Shown here in pieces: positions 1-7,225 of a stretch of DNA of 64,000 bases; the stretch's first letter is position 1, and every line of letters begins with the position of its first letter. The stretch lies in NCBI RefSeq assembly GCF_003205575.1, contig NZ_PYBW01000155.1, positions 1-64,000 of the forward strand, read 5' to 3'. The notes under the pieces were generated by a model, which saw only the letters and a list, made by a program, of their open reading frames with translations, was not told where the DNA came from and did not search any database. The DNA comes from Streptomyces tateyamensis. Its GTDB lineage: Bacteria > Actinomycetota > Actinomycetes > Streptomycetales > Streptomycetaceae. The translations under genes were made by a program, and so were the position numbers.

Positions 1-41
1 CGCCCCGCTCTCACGTCCGGGCGCTGGGCAGTCCGGGTGGT

Positions 42-458
42 TCAACCCGCCTGCTGGTACAGCGCCTTCGTCACCTTGGGGTTGAGCAGCACCACCAGGC
101 CGGCCAGCCCGGCCAGGCCCACCAGCACCCCGAGCACCGGCATCGCCCCGCTGCTCTGCCACATGTAGTAGGCGACCGGCAGGCAGAGCGAGTGGGTCAG
201 CACCGCGGGGGTCCGCCCCCAGCTGCGCAGCCGCAGCAGCGCCCGGGCGGCCAGCAGCGGCAGCAGGCCCATCAGCAGGATCACCACGCCGCCGTACTCG
301 GCCAGGCCCTGGTTCCTGGTGCTCTCCACCAGCGCGGCCACGATCATGTAGCCGCCCCAGGCCACCAGGGCGGTGCCCTCGGCCACGGTGAGGGCGACGG
401 CGGCGAGCAACTGGGCCGGACGGGCGGCCGGTGCGGGTGCGGAGGTCTCTGCGGTCAC
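42..458 (-). CDS. small integral membrane protein, unknown function
   Basis: The protein has 138 residues, starts at a GTG at 458 and is mostly hydrophobic. About four membrane segments can be seen near residues 16-46, 53-75, 80-100 and 104-125, after a short Ala/Pro-rich N-terminus. It has no catalytic motif that I recognise. Its start is 51 bp from the divergent DAGK-family gene, so the two probably share a promoter region. A membrane protein holds the same divergent position next to the DAGK/whiB1/pdtaS genes in mycobacteria (Rv3217c, from memory), which supports a real conserved gene of unknown role. Confidence 0.75.
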   Translation of the reverse strand: MTAETSAPAPAARPAQLLAAVALTVAEGTALVAWGGYMIVAALVESTRNQGLAEYGGVVILLMGLLPLLAARALLRLRSWGRTPAVLTHSLCLPVAYYMWQSSGAMPVLGVLVGLAGLAGLVVLLNPKVTKALYQQAG

Positions 459-509
459 CCCAGCAGGGTAGCCGCCGCCCCCGCGGCCCCGAGCCGTAGG
501 CTGAGCCTC

Positions 510-1481
510 ATGCGCGCGCTCCTGGTCGTGAACCCGAAGGCCACCACCACCAGTGGCCGCACCAGGGACGTCCTGACCCACGCCCTGCGCAGCGACCTGA
601 AGCTGGACGTGGCGGTCACCGGGTACCGCGGCCACGCCCGCGACCTGGCCCGCCAGGCGGCCGCCGACGGCACGGTGGACCTGGTGGTGGCGCTGGGCGG
701 CGACGGCACCGTCAACGAGGTGGTGAACGGCCTGCTGGCACACGGCCCGGGCGAGCGGGTGCCCCGGCTGGCGGTGGTGCCGGGCGGCTCGACCAACGTC
801 TTCGCCCGCGCGCTGGGCCTGCCCAACCACCCCGTGGAGGCGACCGGGGTGCTGCTGGACGCGCTGGACCAGCGCCGCGAGCGGCAGATCTCGCTGGGCA
901 AGGCGATGACCGAGGGGCTGCCGGACCGCTGGTTCACCTTCACCGCCGGGCTCGGCTTCGATGCCGGCGTGGTCGGTCGGGTGGAGGAGCAGCGCCGGTC
1001 CGGGCGCCGATCCACGCACGCGCTCTACGTCCGCGAGGCGCTCCGGCACTACGTCACCGAGCGTGAGCACCGGAAGAACGGCCCCGTCACCCTGGAACTG
1101 CCGGGCCGGGCCCCGCAGCCGGGGCTGGTGTTGTCCATAGTGTCGAACACCTCTCCGTGGACCTTCCTGGGCAACCGCCCGGTACTGCCTTCGCCCGCGG
1201 CTTCCTTCGAAACCGATCTGGACGTCTTCGGCATCACTCGAATGACGGCGTTCGGAACCGCTCGCACGGTCCGTCAGATCCTGTTGCCGCACACTCCTTC
1301 GGACCAATCCGGCACGGCCGCCGGACCGACCGGAAAGCACGTGGTCTCCTATCACGACGTCCGGCACTTCACCTTGGTTTCACAGGAACCGGCCCCATTT
1401 CAGGTCGATGGGGACCACCTTGGAGACCGGAGTCGCGTCAGTTTCACAGGCGTACGGCGGGCACTGCGTGTGATTGTGTGA
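510..1481 (+). CDS. diacylglycerol kinase catalytic-domain (DAGK/YegS-type) protein
   Basis: This 323-residue protein has a DAGK catalytic domain. The nucleotide-binding signature GGDGTVNEVVNG lies at about residues 63-74, and a second conserved motif, GGSTNVFAR, at about 93-101. Family members phosphorylate diacylglycerol, sphingoid or related lipids on the inner face of the membrane; the substrate here is unknown. I chose ATG 510 because the family domain begins directly after it. Codon use changes along the gene: the first two thirds use almost only G/C third positions, while from about 1120 to the stop roughly a quarter of codons end in A or T. A short hairpin follows the stop. The gene lies directly upstream of the whiB1-like gene. 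Confidence 0.88.
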   Translation: MRALLVVNPKATTTSGRTRDVLTHALRSDLKLDVAVTGYRGHARDLARQAAADGTVDLVVALGGDGTVNEVVNGLLAHGPGERVPRLAVVPGGSTNVFARALGLPNHPVEATGVLLDALDQRRERQISLGKAMTEGLPDRWFTFTAGLGFDAGVVGRVEEQRRSGRRSTHALYVREALRHYVTEREHRKNGPVTLELPGRAPQPGLVLSIVSNTSPWTFLGNRPVLPSPAASFETDLDVFGITRMTAFGTARTVRQILLPHTPSDQSGTAAGPTGKHVVSYHDVRHFTLVSQEPAPFQVDGDHLGDRSRVSFTGVRRALRVIV

Positions 1482-1483
1482 CC

Positions 1484-1504
1484 AGAAGGGGGTCCCGCCC
1501 TTCT
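1484..1504 (+). terminator. hairpin after the DAGK gene
   Basis: The arms AGAAGGG and CCCTTCT form a 7-bp perfect stem with a 7-nt loop, starting three bases after the stop codon. A mixed C/T tract follows rather than a clean T run, so it is a weak to moderate terminator. Confidence 0.5.
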
Positions 1505-1787
1505 TCTCGAACGCGCGAGCCCCCTTCACCCCATAGAAGTACTGCCTGTGAGGTAGGCGACACCGAAGAATCAAAAATTCCTCCTCGAAGGGGGTTGTAT
1601 CCGAGCCCGAGGTTTGCGAACCTCTACATGGCGATCGGGACGCGGCGCAGCGGGACAGCGAAGCGGCCCCACTGACCGCGTACCACCTGGCCCCCGGCCG
1701 GGAGGCGCGCAGGATTCGCCCGAACCCCCCTCAGCAAAGACCGTCGGGCCTCACCGGCCGTAGGTCCCCTTTTGCCTTTGGGGGATT

Positions 1788-1803
1788 CGTGAAAGCGTTC
1801 ACA
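1788..1803 (+). promoter_or_regulatory. CRP-like operator upstream of whiB1
   Basis: The sequence CGTGAAAGCGTTCACA fits the CRP/FNR-family pattern GTGA-N6-TCAC exactly. It lies 65 bp before the whiB1 start codon. In Mycobacterium tuberculosis, whiB1 is a known target of the cAMP receptor protein Rv3676. That Crp binds here is an inference from motif plus synteny. Confidence 0.5.
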
Positions 1804-1867
1804 TTCACAAGCCACCATCGATAGTGCCGCTGGACCACCGTCCGTCGGCAGGAGGAGTTGGACGACC

Positions 1868-2119
1868 ATGGACTGGCGCCACCGCGCTGTCTGCCGCGAA
1901 GAGGACCCGGAGCTGTTCTTCCCGATCGGGAACACCGGTCCTGCTCTGCTGCAGATCGAGGAAGCCAAGGCCGTGTGCCGCCGCTGTCCCGTCATGGAGC
2001 AGTGTCTGCAGTGGGCTCTGGAGACCGGCCAGGACGCCGGCGTCTGGGGCGGCATGAGCGAGGACGAGCGTCGTGCGATGAAGCGTCGCGCCGCCCGCAA
2101 CCGCGCCCGCACTGCCTGA
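1868..2119 (+). CDS. wblE: WhiB1/WblE-type iron-sulfur transcription regulator
   Basis: This 83-residue WhiB-like protein has the four iron-sulfur cysteines at positions 9, 37, 40 and 46 (C-x27-C-x2-C-x5-C). The turn motif GVWGG follows, then a basic C-terminus rich in Arg and Lys (KRRAARNRAR) for DNA contact. Family members hold a nitric-oxide-sensitive 4Fe-4S cluster and bind the primary sigma factor. The sequence is very close to my recollection of streptomycete WblE and mycobacterial WhiB1. A Shine-Dalgarno GGAGGAG lies ten bases before the ATG. It converges with the PdtaS-like kinase gene, as in mycobacteria (Rv3219/Rv3220c). A CRP-like site upstream may link it to cAMP signalling. Confidence 0.93.
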   Translation: MDWRHRAVCREEDPELFFPIGNTGPALLQIEEAKAVCRRCPVMEQCLQWALETGQDAGVWGGMSEDERRAMKRRAARNRARTA

Positions 2120-2529
2120 GCGAGCAGCTTCACAGCGCTCCGCTCGGTGATCGACGCGCAGCACCCGCCGCACCCGCAGTACCCGATCGACACATGATCA
2201 CAGGCTTCGACCGCCGCTGAGTCGGAGCCTTCCGAGGAGCCGCCGCGCCCGGGCAATCCGGCCGGCGCGGCGAGCCGACACGCGGCTCAACTCGGTCCCG
2301 ACACTTGCCACTGCTCACGCAGAGCAATACTGTGGACTTGGGACGCTCACCGTACGCAGTTTGCGGGGCGGGCGTCACGCCCGCACAGAGCCCCCGTTCC
2401 GACCGACTCCCCCCGACGGCCGGAGCGGGTTGAGAGGCCCTGCCGACCCTCCCCCCCCCGGTCGGCAGGGTCTCGTTTTTCTCCCCCGCCGCCGCACGAC
2501 CCCCTGGGCGCCCGGCTTCTGACACCCCG

Positions 2530-4047
2530 TCAGCGGACCGGGATCTCCAGCACCACCTTGGTGCCGCCGCCCGGGGCCGCCACCATGTCGAAGGTGCCGC
2601 CCAGCTCACCGGTGGCCAGGGTGCGCACGATCTGCAGCCCGAGGTTGCCGCCCAGCTGCGGGTCGAAGCCCTCCGGCATGCCGCGCCCGTCGTCCTGAAC
2701 GGTGATCAGCAGGTACTCCTCCGGCCGCGCCCCGCCCGTCCAACTGTCCGACCAGCCCTTGCCGGTGGCCGACGCCCGGCCGCGCAGCGCGCTGACGAAC
2801 AGGGTGCCGGCGGTCTTCGGGCCGAAGGCGTGTTCGAGTGCGTTCTGCAGCAGCTCGGTCAGCACCATCGCCAGCGGCGTGGCCACCTCCGCCGACAGGA
2901 TGCCGAAGCTGCCGCTGCGCCGGGTGGTGACCTGGCCGTCCTGGGAGAGCTCCATCACCATCGCCAGCACCCGGTCGGCGATCTCGTCGAAGGCCACCTT
3001 CTCGTCCAGGTTCTGCGAGAGGGTCTCGTGCACGATGGCGATCGAGCCGACCCGGCGCACCGCCTCGTCCAGCGCGCCGCGGGCGGCCTCGGAGTCCATC
3101 CGGCGCGACTGCAGCCGCAGCAGCGCCGCGACCGTCTGCAGGTTGTTCTTCACCCGGTGGTGGATCTCCCGGATGGTGGCGTCCTTGGTGATCAGTTCGC
3201 GGTCCCGGCGGCGCAGCTCGGTGACGTCGCGGACCAGCACCAGCGAGCCGGTGTGGGTGCCCTTGGGCTTGAGCGGGATGGCCCGCAGCGTGACCACGCC
3301 GCCCTGGACCTCCACCTCGGTCTGCCGCGGCGCCCAGCCGCTGGCCAGCTTGACCAGCGCCTCGTGCACCGCCCCGCGCGAAGGCGGCGCCAACTCAGCC
3401 GTGGTGCGCCCCAGGTGAACCCCCACCAGGTCGGTGGTCAGGCCCAACCGGTGGTAGGCGGAGAGCGCGTTGGGGCTGGCGTAGGTGACGATGCCGTCGG
3501 CGTCCAGCCGGATCAGGCCGTCGCCCACCCGGGGGGCCGCGTCCATGTCCACCTGCTCGCCCCGGTACGGGAAGGTGCCGGCCGCGATCATCTGGGCCAG
3601 GTCGGAGGCGCTCTGCAGGTAGGTGAGCTCCAGCCGGCTGGGCGTGCGCACGGTGAGCAGGTTGGTGTTGCGGGCGATCACGCCGAGCACCCGGCCCTCG
3701 CGCCGCACCGGGATCGACTCGACCCGCACCGGCACCTCCTCGCGCCACTCCGGGTCGCCCTCGCGCACGATCCGGCCCTCGTCGAAGGCGGCGTCCAGCA
3801 GCGGTCGGCGCCCGCGCGGGACCAGGTGGCCGACCATGTCGTCCTGGTACGAGGTGGGGCCGGTGTTGGGCCGCATCTGGGCCACCGAGACGTACCGGAT
3901 GCCGTCCCAGGTGGGGATCCAGAGCACCAGGTCGGCGAAGGACAGGTCGGAGAGCAGCTGCCACTCCGAGACCAGCAGGTGCAGCCATTCCACGTCGGCA
4001 CCGGTGAGGGTGGTGTGGCGGCGGACGAGTTCGTTCAGCGAGGGCAC
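2530..4047 (-). CDS. pdtaS: PdtaS-type sensor histidine kinase
   Basis: This 505-residue cytosolic kinase has no membrane segments. An N-terminal GAF-like domain (about residues 10-165) and a PAS domain (about 170-290) precede a HisKA_2 phosphoacceptor region with HHRVKNNLQ near residue 296. The HATPase domain has an N box (LLQNALEHA, about 400) and a G1 box (DDGRGMP, about 452). This is the architecture of PdtaS, which phosphorylates the RNA-binding antiterminator PdtaR; no pdtaR is in the window. GTG 4047 was chosen because conserved sequence begins directly after it. The gene converges on whiB1, as in mycobacteria. A dre-like DasR operator lies 106 bp upstream of the start. Confidence 0.88.
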   Translation of the reverse strand: MPSLNELVRRHTTLTGADVEWLHLLVSEWQLLSDLSFADLVLWIPTWDGIRYVSVAQMRPNTGPTSYQDDMVGHLVPRGRRPLLDAAFDEGRIVREGDPEWREEVPVRVESIPVRREGRVLGVIARNTNLLTVRTPSRLELTYLQSASDLAQMIAAGTFPYRGEQVDMDAAPRVGDGLIRLDADGIVTYASPNALSAYHRLGLTTDLVGVHLGRTTAELAPPSRGAVHEALVKLASGWAPRQTEVEVQGGVVTLRAIPLKPKGTHTGSLVLVRDVTELRRRDRELITKDATIREIHHRVKNNLQTVAALLRLQSRRMDSEAARGALDEAVRRVGSIAIVHETLSQNLDEKVAFDEIADRVLAMVMELSQDGQVTTRRSGSFGILSAEVATPLAMVLTELLQNALEHAFGPKTAGTLFVSALRGRASATGKGWSDSWTGGARPEEYLLITVQDDGRGMPEGFDPQLGGNLGLQIVRTLATGELGGTFDMVAAPGGGTKVVLEIPVR

Positions 4048-4152
4048 AGGGCGAGCGTAGCCAACCCGGCGCCGGACGGCGCGATCCGCCCGGGCCGCCG
4101 GGGCCGCACCGTCCTCGGAGCCAGTTGTCGCGCTCGTCTGGACAACCAAGAT

Positions 4153-4164
4153 TGGTCTAGTCCA
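4153..4164. promoter_or_regulatory. dre-like DasR operator upstream of the pdtaS-like gene
   Basis: TGGTCTAGTCCA differs from the palindromic dre core TGGTCTAGACCA by one base. It is the exact reverse complement of the sites before the chitinase and SARP genes. Unlike those, it has no TTGAC -35 box 7 bp away in the pdtaS direction, so it may act as a roadblock or be non-functional. Confidence 0.55.
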
Positions 4165-4244
4165 CAATGGAAGAGCACCAAGGAGGGACCACACCGCGCA
4201 ACTGCCCTGACCGCGCGCGGTCTCTCCTCGGTCGGCCGCCGGCT

Positions 4245-4270
4245 CACCGGGACCCCGCACAGTCCCGGTG
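4245..4270 (-). terminator. hairpin downstream of the nagB-like gene
   Basis: The arms CACCGGGAC and GTCCCGGTG form a 9-bp perfect stem. It lies about 135 bp beyond the nagB-like stop codon and has no T tract, so the call is tentative. Confidence 0.4.
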
Positions 4271-4404
4271 CCGCAGCCGGCGACCGACGACAGCTCCGGG
4301 CTGCGGTGCCGCGCGGGTTGAGGGTCCCGCGTCGGCGCCGTGGCCCGTAGTGTTTTCCGCTGTTCCGCTTTTCCGCCCGGCTGCTGCCCCGCCCGCGCCC
4401 CCGC

Positions 4405-5460
4405 TCAGTGCGTCTCGGTCACCTTGGCCAGCGCGCGCGGCGCGTCCGGGTCCTGGCCGCGGGCGATGGTGATCTCGTAGGCCAGCTGCTGCAGCGGCAG
4501 GATCTCCAGGATCGGCTGCACCTCCTCCGGCACTCCGGCCGGCAGCGCGAAGCCTGCCGAGGCGGCCGCCACCTGGTCCCGCTGGCCCACCACCATCAGG
4601 TCCGCCCCGCGCCCGCGCAGCCGGTCCAGCACCGGCTGCAGCGCCTCGCCGCCCTTGCCGTCCGGCACGATCGCGATCACCGGCGAGACGTTGTCCACCA
4701 TCGCCAGCGGCCCGTGCAGCAGGTCGGCGCCGGAGAACGGCTGGGCCGGGATGTAGGTGGTCTCCATCAGCTTGAGCGCCGCCTCCCGCGCGCTCGGGTA
4801 GCCGAAGCCGCGCGAGGTCAGCACCAGCCGCTGGGCGAACCGGTAGCGCTCGGCCAGCGCCCGCACCTCGGCCTGGCGCCCCAGCACCTGGGCCGCCAGC
4901 TGCGGCAGCTGCTCGGCCGCCGCCCCGCCCTGTCCGCGCAGGCCCTGCACGAACAGGAACAGGGCCAGCAGCTCGGCGGTGTAGGTCTTGGTGGCCGGCA
5001 GCGCCTTCTCCGGCCCGGCCAGCACGTCGATGTGGAACTCGGAGACCTCGGCCAGCGGGGAGCCCGGGTTGTTGGTGACCGCCAGGGTGACCGCGCCGCC
5101 CTCCCGGGCCGCCTTGGTGGAGGCGACCAGGTCGGGCGAGCCGCCGGACTGGCTGACCGTGACCACCAGCACGTCCCGCAGGTCGGGCCGGGCGCCGTAG
5201 GCGGTGGTGGTGGACATCGAGGCCAGCCCGGCCGGCTTGCCCAGCTCCACCTCCACCAGGTACTTCGCGTACAGCGCCGCGTTGTCCGAGGTGCCGCGGG
5301 CGGTCAGCAGCACGAACCGCGGACCGCGCGCGGCGATCTGCGCCGCGACCTGCCTGATCGGCGCCGCCCCCTCGTCCAGCAGCCGGCGCAGCACCGCGGG
5401 CTGCTCGGCCATCTCGGCCGCCATGATCCGGCCGGGCGGGTGGGTCGGCTGCTCGGGCAT
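4405..5460 (-). CDS. nagB: SIS-domain glucosamine-6-phosphate deaminase/isomerase (NagB type II-like)
   Basis: This 351-residue protein has two SIS sugar-isomerase domains and lacks the glutaminase domain of GlmS. The first SIS domain carries LTARGTSDN (about residue 50) and VSQSGGSPD (about 100). The second has LTSRGFGYPSAREAALKL (about 205) and a conserved His-Gly at SGADLLHGP. Proteins of this type convert GlcN-6-P to fructose-6-P plus ammonia; the streptomycete nagB by dasD is, as I recall, of this class. ATG 5460 follows the second DasA-like gene by 62 bp on the same strand. It is therefore probably cotranscribed with it from the tandem-dre promoter at 6917-6966 and would be induced when DasR releases DNA. 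Confidence 0.82.
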   Translation of the reverse strand: MPEQPTHPPGRIMAAEMAEQPAVLRRLLDEGAAPIRQVAAQIAARGPRFVLLTARGTSDNAALYAKYLVEVELGKPAGLASMSTTTAYGARPDLRDVLVVTVSQSGGSPDLVASTKAAREGGAVTLAVTNNPGSPLAEVSEFHIDVLAGPEKALPATKTYTAELLALFLFVQGLRGQGGAAAEQLPQLAAQVLGRQAEVRALAERYRFAQRLVLTSRGFGYPSAREAALKLMETTYIPAQPFSGADLLHGPLAMVDNVSPVIAIVPDGKGGEALQPVLDRLRGRGADLMVVGQRDQVAAASAGFALPAGVPEEVQPILEILPLQQLAYEITIARGQDPDAPRALAKVTETH

Positions 5461-5522
5461 CGGGGCCCCTCTCGATGGGCGGACGGGTACCGGCCCACCG
5501 ATGCTACGGCCCTGACGCATCG

Positions 5523-6830
5523 TCAGGACTGATTGTTGATCAGCTGGTTGATCTGCGCGTCGGCGGCCTTGGTGGCCTCGTCCACCGGCTTGCCGGCCAG
5601 GATCGAGCTGAGCATGTTGACCAGCACGTTCTGCTTCTCCACCTGGGCCCAGCCGGGTGCCAGCGGGGTGAACCAGGCATCCGGCACCGCGTTCGCCGCG
5701 GCCGCCGTCTCCGGCTTGTACTTGAGCGCGTCCAGCTGGGTCAGGTTGTTCGGCAGGATGTCCTTGCCGGCCAGCAGCGCCTCGGACTTGGTGCTGGTGA
5801 ACAGCTTGATCCAGGCCTTGGCCGGGTCGGCGATGGTGGACTTGGCGGTGATCGCCAGGTCCGAGCCGCCGATGAAGCTGGGCAGCGGCTTGCCGTTCGG
5901 GCCGGGGAAGCCGGCCACCTTGAGCACGTCCTTGAGCGCCGCGTCGCCACCGGGCGGGGTGGCCGCACTGCCCGCCTCCCAGCCGTTGCCGTAGATCACC
6001 GCGGCCTTCTGCTTGCCGAGCACGTCCGACTGGTGCAGCTCGTTGACCGTCAGGTCGTTGTGGTTGTACTTCTTCACCAGCTCGACGAAGTGCTGGATGC
6101 CCTGCTGCGCCTTCGGGTCCTCCAGCGTGCCGTGCCAGTTGCCGGCCGCGTCGAACTTGGCGATCGAGCCGCCGTAGGCCGCCACGTACGACATCGCGGC
6201 GTACCAGTACGGGCCCGGCAGGTAGAGCGCGGAGAAGGCCTTGTCGCCCTTGGGGGCGTTCTGCTGGACCCTGTCCATGGCGGCCCGCAGGTCGTCCTCG
6301 GTCTTGGGGAAGTCGGCGCTGCCGGTGGCCTGTTGGAGCATCGCGGAGTTGTAGACCGCGACCCGGGCGCCGGCGTAGTACGGCACGCAGTAGAGCTTGC
6401 CGTTGTAGTTGCAGGTGTTCTCCAGGCCGCGGATCCAGGCGTCGGAGTTCTCGTAGTCGGCCTTGTTCACCTCGAGCAGCGAACCGCCCAGGATGTACTT
6501 CATGGTCTCGGTGTTGCCGAGCTCGACGACGTCCGGCGCCTTGCCCTGGCCGAGCGCGGTGTCCAGGTTGTTCACCTTGTCGGCCCAGGTCTGGTAGCTG
6601 AGCTTGATGGTGACGTTCGGGTAGAGCGCGGCGAACTCGTCGTTGACCTGCTGGACCAGCTCGGGCCAGCTGCTCTGGGCGTCGTTCATCAGCCAGACGG
6701 TGAGCGAGCCGGTGGCCGCCTTCGGGTCGGCGCTCTGCCTGGCGGGCCCTCCCGAGCCGCCCGACCCGCATGCGGCGGCTCCTGCGACCAGTGCGGTAAC
6801 GACGGACGCGGCCAACAGCTGACGCTTCAC
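5523..6830 (-). CDS. second DasA-like sugar-binding lipoprotein (ABC transporter)
   Basis: This 435-residue extracellular solute-binding protein (SBP_bac_1 type) starts at GTG 6830, after a GGAGGA ribosome site. The signal peptide ends in a lipobox (VAGAAAC, Cys21), so it is anchored to the outer face of the membrane. It resembles DasA along its length: the lipoprotein leader, VVELGNTETM, YNGKLYCVPYYAGARVAVYN and YGNGWEAG each have DasA counterparts. It has no permeases of its own and could feed DasBC with a different oligosaccharide. Its promoter repeats the dasA promoter exactly in layout. S. coelicolor has only one DasA in this locus as I recall, so this looks like a local duplication that diverged. 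The ligand is unknown. Confidence 0.88.
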   Translation of the reverse strand: MKRQLLAASVVTALVAGAAACGSGGSGGPARQSADPKAATGSLTVWLMNDAQSSWPELVQQVNDEFAALYPNVTIKLSYQTWADKVNNLDTALGQGKAPDVVELGNTETMKYILGGSLLEVNKADYENSDAWIRGLENTCNYNGKLYCVPYYAGARVAVYNSAMLQQATGSADFPKTEDDLRAAMDRVQQNAPKGDKAFSALYLPGPYWYAAMSYVAAYGGSIAKFDAAGNWHGTLEDPKAQQGIQHFVELVKKYNHNDLTVNELHQSDVLGKQKAAVIYGNGWEAGSAATPPGGDAALKDVLKVAGFPGPNGKPLPSFIGGSDLAITAKSTIADPAKAWIKLFTSTKSEALLAGKDILPNNLTQLDALKYKPETAAAANAVPDAWFTPLAPGWAQVEKQNVLVNMLSSILAGKPVDEATKAADAQINQLINNQS

Positions 6831-6916
6831 GCGATCCTCCCGGAGGGACGGCAAGAGGGTGTTCCCGCGGCAGGATGGGCCAGGGGCAACCGAGAATTCC
6901 GACGGTGGACCCGATG

Positions 6917-6928
6917 TGGTCCAGACCA
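6917..6928. promoter_or_regulatory. dre, downstream operator of the second dasA-like gene
   Basis: TGGTCCAGACCA matches the dre core TGGTCTAGACCA at 11 of 12 positions. Its centre is 25 bp from the centre of the promoter dre, the same spacing as at dasA. It lies between the presumed transcription start and the start codon. Confidence 0.8.
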
Positions 6929-6941
6929 GATTTCTGGAGCC

Positions 6942-6966
6942 TGGCCTAGACCAAAGGCTGTGTCAA
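6942..6966 (-). promoter_or_regulatory. promoter of the second dasA-like gene with dre in the spacer
   Basis: Read on the minus strand, the -35 box TTGACA (6961-6966) is followed after 7 bp by a dre core (6942-6953, TGGCCTAGACCA on the plus strand). The operator fills the spacer up to the expected -10 region. DasR bound here would exclude polymerase. Confidence 0.75.
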
Positions 6967-7152
6967 CGCGATCGGTTCACTTGGCGGTCCGCCGTTGCAC
7001 ACCTGTTGTCAGCGATCAGCGCTCCGCTGTCGACCCGTCACTTGAGGTTCCCTTAAGGCCTGCTTAATGCATGACAATTCCCGTGCGAATGGTCTTCCCG
7101 CGGCCCGCCGGGAGCCGGGCGGCGGGATTCCGCGGGCCGCCCGGAAACCGGT

Positions 7153-7197
7153 ACACCGGTGCCCCGGAACGGTAATTCCGTTCCGGGGCACCGGTGT
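7153..7197 (-). terminator. strong hairpin terminator after dasD
   Basis: Arms at 7153-7172 and 7178-7197 form a 20-bp perfect stem around a TAATT loop. It lies 28 bp beyond the dasD stop codon and would end the dasBCD transcript and shield the next operon. Confidence 0.85.
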
Positions 7198-7225
7198 TGA
7201 GCGGCGGTCGGAAAGTGTCGGACGG

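Larger units (their letters stand above)
1482..1867. other. intergenic region between the DAGK gene and whiB1
   Basis: This 386-bp gap carries a hairpin just after the DAGK stop (1484-1504), a CRP-like palindrome (1788-1803) and a strong Shine-Dalgarno GGAGGAG (1851-1857) ten bases before the whiB1 ATG. I see no other supportable gene in it. Confidence 0.6.
4048..4404. other. intergenic region between the pdtaS-like and nagB-like genes
   Basis: This 357-bp gap holds a dre-like palindrome (4153-4164) and a 9-bp hairpin (4245-4270) that may end the nagB-like transcript. An AAGGAGGG stretch at 4179-4186 looks like a Shine-Dalgarno on the + strand, but no credible reading frame follows it. Nothing else could be supported. 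Confidence 0.5.
6831..7225. other. intergenic region before the second dasA-like gene and after dasD
   Basis: This 395-bp gap holds the tandem-dre promoter (6917-6966) for the second dasA-like gene and the 20-bp perfect hairpin terminator (7153-7197) after dasD. Between them (about 6967-7152) I see no gene or motif. Confidence 0.6.

Noticed and set aside
1788..1808. PhoP (PHO-box) direct repeats at the whiB1 promoter
   Set aside because: Two TTCAC elements are present but only 6 bp apart, not the 11-bp period of PHO boxes. The CRP-like palindrome explains them better.
4167..4472. 101-codon plus-strand reading frame starting two bases after the dre at 4153
   Set aside because: It has no ribosome site, its translation is low-complexity Pro/Arg/Ala, and it overlaps the nagB-like gene antisense. 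I treat it as chance.
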